From the NCBI RefSeq assembly GCF_016743215.1, contig NZ_VRZC01000026.1, positions 1-32,379 of the forward strand: a stretch of DNA of 32,379 bases. Direction: 5' to 3'. Positions within the stretch are counted from its first letter, which is position 1; each line of letters opens with the position of its first letter. The position numbers and the translations under genes are program-made. The notes beneath the pieces are model-generated. The model made no database searches and had not been told where the DNA came from. It saw only the letters and a program-made list of their open reading frames with translations. Shown here in pieces: positions 22,861 to 31,800 of this stretch. The stretch comes from Geminocystis sp. GBBB08. GTDB taxonomy: Bacteria; Cyanobacteriota; Cyanobacteriia; Cyanobacteriales; Cyanobacteriaceae.

Positions 22861-25800
22861 ATGCTTAATGAACTTTTACCCCCCATCGTTGCTTCTGCAT
22901 TAGATCTCGTTAGTCAAAAGTTATTATCTTTCACCACCGATACTCAATTCAACGAAAAATTAATTTTAACTTTCGGTAACGCTATTAACACCGAATCTTA
23001 TCTACAGTTATGGACAAATGGTGAATATAATATTGAGCCAGTCATCGAAATTGTCAGTCGCAGTCAGTTACAAGGTGCTAACGGTGCTTTTTCCAAAGAT
23101 AACGGGAAAATTTATCTAGCAGAAGAATATTTAGCCACAAACATTAATAATCTTGAGTCGATCGCAAGTGTGATATTGGAAGAATATGGGCATTACTTAG
23201 ACTTTATCATCAATGGCGATAATGATAGTCCCGGAGATGAAGGAGAAATTTTTTCCGCCTTAGTGCGAGGTATCAATCTCAGTGCTGAAAATTTACAGCA
23301 ATTACAGACTCAAAACGACTTTTCCACGATTTTCATTGATGGGCAATATTTGCCCGTAGAAAATTCTAAACCGTTTATTTCCCTATATATGCACCGGGGA
23401 TATTCTTCATTTGTCGAAGAAGATACTCCAGACTACTCATTTGGGGCTGAAAATCTATACTTCATTTTTGATAGAGACGATGCCACTGTCAATACTCCTG
23501 TGAGTGTTAACTTTACTGTGGGAGGAACAGCATCATACGGTTACTCAGGTAATGGTGATTATAATCTTTTAAATATATACAACAATGGTGCAAGCGTGTT
23601 ATTTGGTTCTACCGGCGGAACGATATACTTTCCTGCGGGTGTGAAAACTGTTACGGTAGGATTTGATCTTATAGCCGACTCGATGATTGAGGAGCATGAA
23701 ACTATTATCCTCAGTCTTCTGCCCAACGACAATTATAACGTTTATAGCACAAACCCTGTCGTAGGAACGATCCTTAATGACGATAATCCCCCGGGTTTTA
23801 CTCTAACCAAAGTTCCTTCACTTTTAAATAACTTCCCCTTGAGGGTTCAAGAAGGCGGATTAACAGATGCTTATACAATAGTTTTAGACAGTCCCCCCAC
23901 TGCCAATGTTACCTTGACTATCAACGGAGGAACACAATTAAATACCAGCACCAACACTGTAACTTTCACTCGTAGCAACTGGTATAAACCTCAAACAATT
24001 ACGGTATCTGCCATTAATGACGGTATTGCCGAAGGCGCCCATCAAGGCACTATCACTACTACAGTTACAACAACTGATCTCAATTATAGAGCAATTACCA
24101 TTGATCCACTGGTGGTAATGATCGATGTCAATATTTCCCCCATTGCCATCACCCTAACCAATCAACAAACCTCATTCCCCGAAAATACCAATACAGCAAG
24201 TCCAATTAAAGTAGCGGATATTAACATTACTGATGATGGGTTAGGAATCAATGCCCTAAGAGTTGTCGGGAGCGATGCCAATTTCTTTGAAATTAAAAAT
24301 AACGCTTTATATCTTAAAGCCAATACCAATCTGGATTATGGACTTAAGCGCAGTTACAATGTTTCCGTTGAGGTAGATGATCCCACCGTAGGAAGTAACC
24401 CCGATTTAACAGCTAGTTTTACCCTAAATGTTACCGATGTGCCAGAAGGTAACTTAAATACAACTGAAGTTAGAAATATCTATGACAGTGGAGAGGGTAG
24501 TTTACGTCAGGCAATTCTCTTTGCCAATGCCAACCCGGGGGCAGATACCATTACCTTTGTTGGTTCTGTTTTTACTGATAACACTCCTGATACCATTTAT
24601 CTGTTATCGATGTTGCCTATCATCACCGATGATCTTACCATTATCGGTACAGGAATAGACAAACTCACTATTAGTGGCGATGCCAACAAAAATGGTATCA
24701 ACGATGCAGGGGATTCCCGTATTTTCTTTGTCAATCAAGGCAATATTTCTATCTCAAATCTTACCCTAGCTGAAGGACGAGCCAAAGGAGGAGATGGTGC
24801 TGACGGTGGTGGCGGTGGTGCTGGTATGGGAGGTGCATTGTTCATCAATGGGTTATACAATGGTGCATCTGTCACAACGAATGTCACCCTTACCAATGTG
24901 AATTTTACTAAAAATCAGGCGATCGGCGGTAGAGGTGGCACGATACTTTATGACGAAAGTTTTGAAGACCTAGGAGGTGGAGGCGGCGGAGGTGGCTTCT
25001 CTGGTAATGGAGGCAAGATTGAATTTGATGAGTATTATCGTACTCAGGGCTATTTTAGATTTTTTGGCGAAGGGGGAGGTGGCGGAGGTGGCTTCTCTGG
25101 TGATGGTGGGATAGGTAGTTACAAAGGTGGCGGAGGTGGCGGAGGCTACTCTGGTGATGGTGGAAACAGCGTTGATATACAGTTGGGTGTGGTTAACATT
25201 GGTGATGGTGGTGTTGGTGGCTCAGGCACTGGGACTCCCTTTGGTGGTTCTCCTGCTACCGCAGGGGGTGGGTTCGTCACTGCGCCCGGAAGCGGAGGTG
25301 GTGTCGGCGGAGGTAGCGGTGGTGCTTACCTTTGTAGTATTGACGGTTCTGCTTCCTCCGGTGGCACTGGCAGTATCGGTGGCGGTGGCGGTGGTGGTAG
25401 TAATAGTGATAATGAGAAAGTTGGTTCTAATGGTGGTCGTGGAGGCGATTTTGGCGGAGGCGGTGGTGCCGGTGCCGGTGACAACTTCTCTGGTACTGGC
25501 GGTAGTGGTGGCTTTGCCGGTGGCGGAGGCGGAGGCGGTAGTAGTGGCGGAGGCGGTGCTGGTGGCTTCGGCGGAGGCGGAGGTGGTACCCGAGGTGGTA
25601 GCTTCGGCGGTGCTGGTGGCTTCGGCGGTGGAACTGGTGTAGGCGGTACTTTCGGCAGTGGCAGTAGCTTCTCTTTCCCTTATTCCTTCGGTGGTGGTGG
25701 TGCTGGACTGGGAGGGGCTATCTTTGTTAGAACGGGCAACCTAAACCTTAACAACGTCAATTTTTCTAACAATAACGCCATCGGTGGTGCAAGTGATGGA

Positions 25801-28800
25801 AATCAAGGGCAAGGTATTGGTGGTGCTATTTTTGCCGTTGGCACAACTTTAGGCTCTCAAGCAGGTATTTCTACACCAGCGACAGTAACTTACAATAATA
25901 TTAGTTTTGATAATAATACAAGCAGTACCAGTAGTCCGAATACATACGGTCTTTTCTTTGCTACTAATGACACTACTAATGCCAGAGAGGCTGGAAACTT
26001 TAATAATAATAAATTTGGGATCAATCCTACGGGCAACGTTCTTGCTAATGATACCGATACCAATAACAGCTATGGTGATCTAAGAGTAATCTCTGTTAGA
26101 ACGGGAGAAATAGCAGGACAGGGTACGCAGAAAACTTTGGGAACTCCGATCATTGGTAATTATGGCACTTTCACTCTTAACAGTAATGGTTCTTATAGTT
26201 ATGTTGTCGATAATAACAATCCTGATGTACAAGCCTTAAACATAGGAGATACTCTTACAGAGAGTTTTAACTACACCGTTGAGAATGTTCCTGATGGGCG
26301 AACTGATATGGCAAAATTTGTCATAACGATCGATGGAGTCAATGATAAACCGATATTATCGTCGATCGCACCTATTGCTTTCAGCGAAACGAGTGCCTAT
26401 GACACTTTCAATCCCATTTCTGGTACTTTACTGGGAGTTGATCCTGATGGTGGGTTAACACAACTTACTTATGGTATTGCAGGGAAAACGGCATCTGGTG
26501 GCATGACTACCGTTAATGGAGCTTACGGGGTTTTGAACATCAATACTTCAACGGGAGATTATACTTATACCCCTAATGCTTCGGCAATTAATGCTCTTCA
26601 AAAAGATGCGATCGATTATTTCAACTTCACCGTTTCTGATGGAGATTTAAGTAAGGATTTTTCCAGCGATCTTTTGCTGTCAGAGAATTTTGAAATTTCT
26701 AGTTTCTTTTTTATTACAGATAGATATAATCCCAATTACAAACTATCTTCAGGAAGACAAAGTGGCCCTCTCGCTCTAACTAATTGGAGTAATTCAGGGG
26801 AGACTTATTCTGCAGGTGGTTATGTCACTGTTGGGAATGGGACAACAGCACTCGATCGCAACTTTAATAATGATATTTCCGAAGGGAATCTTCAAATTAG
26901 TTTTGATCTATCACCATTAATCAACAGTGAATTTGGTACTAGCTCTAGCGATTGGGGAGGTATTAGTCTAGGACTTTCTGCAACTGACAAAAACGCATTT
27001 ATTAATTCTGCCGTACCAAACTTTGGGATTCCCTTCAGAAAAAACGGTCAAATGCAGGTTTTCTATGGTAATAAGGACATAACGGCATTATTTCCCAATA
27101 GCACTTGGGGCATTCAGGGAGGTAATTTCAGTTTCTCTAACTTCACTCTGCAATTAAGTGATCCCACCGATGATAATCCTTTTAATGGCATTGGACAAAC
27201 TAATATTGATGTTTATGCAAATAATAATCTGATCTATCAGTACGTTAAGGGAGATGGTGGCTATAGCGACAACTATATTAACTTTGCTAGTAGTAGTCGT
27301 ACTGGATCGGGACTAGACAACGTAGTTATAAGCAAACCAAACACTATCATCACTAGACAAAATAGTCAACCCTTCATCGTTAATTTGCAGGGAGCTAATG
27401 ACTATCCCACAAACTTGTCCTTAAATTCAAGTGCAGTTAATGAAAACGTTGCGACCTTGGCTACTGTGGAAACGTTTAACACTGTTGATCCTGATAATAA
27501 TACCCTCTTTACTTATAGCCTAGTAGAAGGAGTTGGCTCAAACGATAACAGTTATTTTACTATTAGTGGCAATCAACTAAAGATTAATAGTTCTCCAAAC
27601 TTTGAAAGTAAATCTAGCTACCGTATTCGAGTCAAAACTACTGATCAAGGGGGTTTATCTTTTGAAAAAGAATTAACTATTACGATTAATGATCTTAATG
27701 AAACTCCTACAAACCTAGATATTAGTGTTAGTAACGTTGATGAAAATGTACTGGCAAATACGGTTGTTGGTAGTTTTACCACTGTAGATGAGGATGCAAA
27801 TAACACTTTTAGCTATAGCCTCGTAACAGGTACAGGATCAGATGACAATAATGCTTTTAGTATTATCAACGGCAATCAATTACAAATAAAAAATTCTCCT
27901 AACTTTGAAAGCAAATCTAGCTATAAAATTCGGGTTAAAACTACTGATCAAAATGGGTTATTTTATGAAAAAGTTCTGACGATTACCATTAATGATGTTA
28001 ATGAAGCACCGACAAATTTAGTTCTAAATCCTCTTACCGTTAATGAAAATGTACCAAATAGCACAGTAGTTGGTAGTTTTACTACTATAGATGAGGATGC
28101 AAATAATTCTTTTAACTATAGTCTGGTAAGCGGTACAGGTTCAGAGGATAATAGTGCTTTTACTATTAATGGTAATCAATTACAAATTAGTAATTCGCCA
28201 GATTTTGAATTGAAGTCTAGTTATAAGATTCGAGTTAAAACTAAAGATCAAGATGGATTGAGCTATGAGAAAGAATTAATTATTAGTATCAATAACCTAA
28301 ATGAGACTCCCACAGATTTAACTCTGAATGTCAGTAATATTGATGAAAATATTTCGGCAAATACTGTTATTGGCAACTTTGGCACGATCGATCAAGATAA
28401 TAACAATACTTTCACTTATCAAATTGTTAGCGATGATAGTGATGCAGAAATTCTATTTTCTGACAATTTTACTGCTCCTAGCAACCCCAATACCTACAAT
28501 ATAAACTATAATCTCAACCAAAGACAGGGGGGAACTTTTGCCGAAACTAATTGGGTAGGTAATGGCAATACTCAAGTAGGCAATGATACAGCTGGGATTG
28601 ACTTCGGAAATTATCTAATTACTGCGTTTAGCGGTACGGCGGCGATCGATCGCAACTTTAATAATGCTAATTCTCAGGGAGGACTTAGAATCGCCTTTAA
28701 TCTTGCCCCTAACTCAACAGGCAACGGAGATCAAAATGTTTGGGGAGGCATTAATCTAGGACTTTCAGCCACTGACAAAAATGCTAGTATCGATTCCGGT

Positions 28801-31800
28801 GTGGCACATTTTGGCATTCTCTTTCGAGGTAATGGTGGCATACAAGCCTTTAACGGAAATACAGATATAACAGGAATTTACAGCAACTGGGGTGGTACGG
28901 GTAATAATGGCACACTTCACCCTTTTACTATAGAATTAACCGATCCCACTGACAGCAATCCCTTTGATGGTGTTGGGCAAACCAATATTGATGTTTACGC
29001 TAACAATTCCCTGATTTATAGCTACATCAAAGGGAATGGTGGCTATAGCCAAAATTATCTCAACTTTACCAGTTCTTTTATTTCTGGTGTGGATAACCTC
29101 GTAATCAGCAGAATGAGTTTATTTAGCATCAGTGGAAATCAACTTAAAATTAATAGTTCTCCCAATTTTGAAGCCCAGTCTAGCTACAATATTCGAGTCA
29201 GAAGCACTGATCAAGGTGGTTTGTCCGCAGAAAAAGATTTTGTGATTAATATCAACGATCTCAATGAGAGTCCTACAGGCATAACTCTTAGTTCCACAAG
29301 GATTAATGAAAATGTCGCAGGAAGCGCGATCGTAGGTAACTTTAATTCGATCGATCCTGATAGTAATAACACCTTTAGCTATAGCTTAGTAACAGGTAAT
29401 GGTTCAAATGATAATAATGCTTTTAGTATCAATGGCAACCAGTTACAGATTAATTCTTCTCCCAACTTTGAAACTAAATCAAGTTATAGCATTCGAGTTA
29501 AAACTACAGATCAGAATGGTTTATTTACCGAGAAAGTGCTGACGATTAATGTTAATGATCTGAATGAAAGTGCTACAGACATTTCTCTTAGTTCTACAAC
29601 GATTAATGAAAACATCCCCTCCAATACAGTCATTGGTAGTTTAAGTAATAATGATCCTGATGCCAATAACACCTTTAGCTATAGTTTAGTGACGGGTGAT
29701 GGTTCAGAGGATAACGGTTTTTTCAGTATTATCAATGGCAATCAGTTAAAGATTAATCATTCTCCCGATTTTGAAACTAAACCTAGTTATAGCATTCGAG
29801 TTAAAACTACAGATCAGAATGGTTTATTTACCGAGAAAGTGCTAACTATTAATGTCAATAATCTTAGTGAACCCGCTTCAGATATAGCTCTTAGTTCGAC
29901 AAGGATTGATGAAAATGTCGCAGGAAGTGCGATCGTTGGAAGTCTTAATAGCATTGGTGGTGATACTAACGATACTTTTAGCTATAGCTTAGTAACAGGT
30001 ATAGGTTCAAATGATAACAATGTTTTTACCATTATTAATGGTAACCAGTTACAGATTAATACTTCTCCTAACTATGAAGCTAAATCAAGTTATAGCATTC
30101 GAGTTAAAACTACAGATCAGGATGGTTCATTTATCGAGAAAGTGCTGACGATTAATGTTAACGATCTGAATGAAAGTGCCACAAATATAACTCTTAGTTC
30201 CACAAGGGTTAATGAAAATATCCCCTCCAATACAGTCCTTGGTAGTTTGAGTAATAACGATCCTGATCGCAATAATACTTTCACCTATAGCTTAGTAACG
30301 GGTAATGGTTCAGATGATAATGATATTTTTAGTATTATCAATGGCAATCAGTTAAAGATTAATCATTCTCCCAACTTTGAGACTAAATCAAGTTATAGCA
30401 TTCGAGTTAAAACCGAAGATCAAAATGGACTGAGCTATGAGAAAGAATTTATTATTGGTATTAATGATCTTAACGATGCTCCAACCGATTTAAACCTGAG
30501 CGTCAGTAGTATTGATAAAAATATTCTACCGAATACAATTATTGGTGACTTGACTACCACCGATGAAGATAGCAACAATACCTTTACCTATAGCTTAGTT
30601 GCTGGTGGTGGATTGGAAACTCTTTTGAAGGATAATTTTTACGTTGCAGGAATCACTTTGTTTGAAACATCGAATCTCAATTACAATCTCCCTCAGAGAC
30701 AAAGCGGTTCTCTTACTCCCACCAGTTGGATTGGTTCTACAGGTTGGGCCGTCCCTTTTGTTGGGGATTATACCCTTTCTAATATTGATTCTTCTAATCA
30801 TCTTTTGCTCCTTTTAGGTGCTACGGCGGCAGTCGATCGCAACTTTAATGATAGTAATTCTGAAAGTGGGCTTCGCATCTTTTTTGATTTAGCACCCGCC
30901 TTAAATATACCAAGTGAATTTATAGAAAGAGACATCAATACAGGGGGGAGTATTAGCCTCGGACTTTCTGCTAACGATAAAAATGCTGGTATCGGTTCTG
31001 ATGTGGAACATTTTGGCATTCTCTTTAAAGGGGATGGTACTATTCAAGCCTTTGATGGTAGCACTGATCTTACTCTTAATGACGAACCTAAACCTACTTG
31101 GGGAGGGGTAGTTACGGAAAATCGACTTAACCCCATTACTTTAGAAATAACTGATCCCACCGATAATAACCCCTTTGACGGCGTAGGACAAACCAATATT
31201 GATGTTTATGTCAACAACTCATTGAAATATCAATACGTTAAGGGAAATGGTGGCTATAGCGAGAATTATTTTAATTTCAGCAGTTCCTATTTTTCCGTAG
31301 TGGATAACCTAGTGGTTGAAAGAATGGGTTTATTTGATATTACTGGAAATCAACTTAAAATTAATCGCTCTCTAGGTTCTGACGTAGCATCTAGCTACGA
31401 TATTCGAGTGAGAACCACAGATCAAAACGGTTTGTATTTTGAAAAAGACTTAACAATTAATGTTGATGGTATTAACAAAGCACCTACTAACTTGAGCCTC
31501 AGCAATAATCTCGTCATGGAAAACGTTGCTACGGGAAGTGTGATCGGTATTTTCTCGACGATCGATCCAAATGAGGATGACACCTTTACTTATGAACTAA
31601 TAAGCGGTGAGGGCGATACCGATAACGATAGTTTTAGCATTATCAACCATAACCAATTAAGCCTTAATATTTCTCCTAATTACGAAACTAAAAATCGCTA
31701 TAGCGTTCGAGTGCGGACAACGGATCAAGGTAACTTAAGCTATGAGCAAACCTTTGTAATTAACATTACCGATATTAACGAAGCTCCCTTGTTGATTAAT

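Larger units (their letters stand above)
27403..31790 (+). repeat. Ten tandem ~100-residue cadherin-like repeats, two interrupted
   Basis: The unit is PTNL-xLS-(x)-ENV-xxNTVVGSFTTxDxDANNTF then YSLVTGxGSDDNxAFSIxGN then QLQINSSPNFExKSSYxIRV then KTTDQNGLxxEKVLTIxxND-LNE. Starts lie near 27403, 27709, 28009, 28309, 29275, 29575, 29875, 30178, 30481 and 31477. Units 4 and 9 are split after YSLV/YQIV by domain copies 2 and 3. The DxDxNNTF and NDLNE blocks are probable calcium ligands. Confidence 0.85.

Noticed and set aside
25127-25642. Long V/A-rich plus-strand frame of 171 codons
   Set aside because: It is the out-of-frame reading of the glycine-rich segment of the giant protein; GGN codons read as GTG/GCG-like give V and A.
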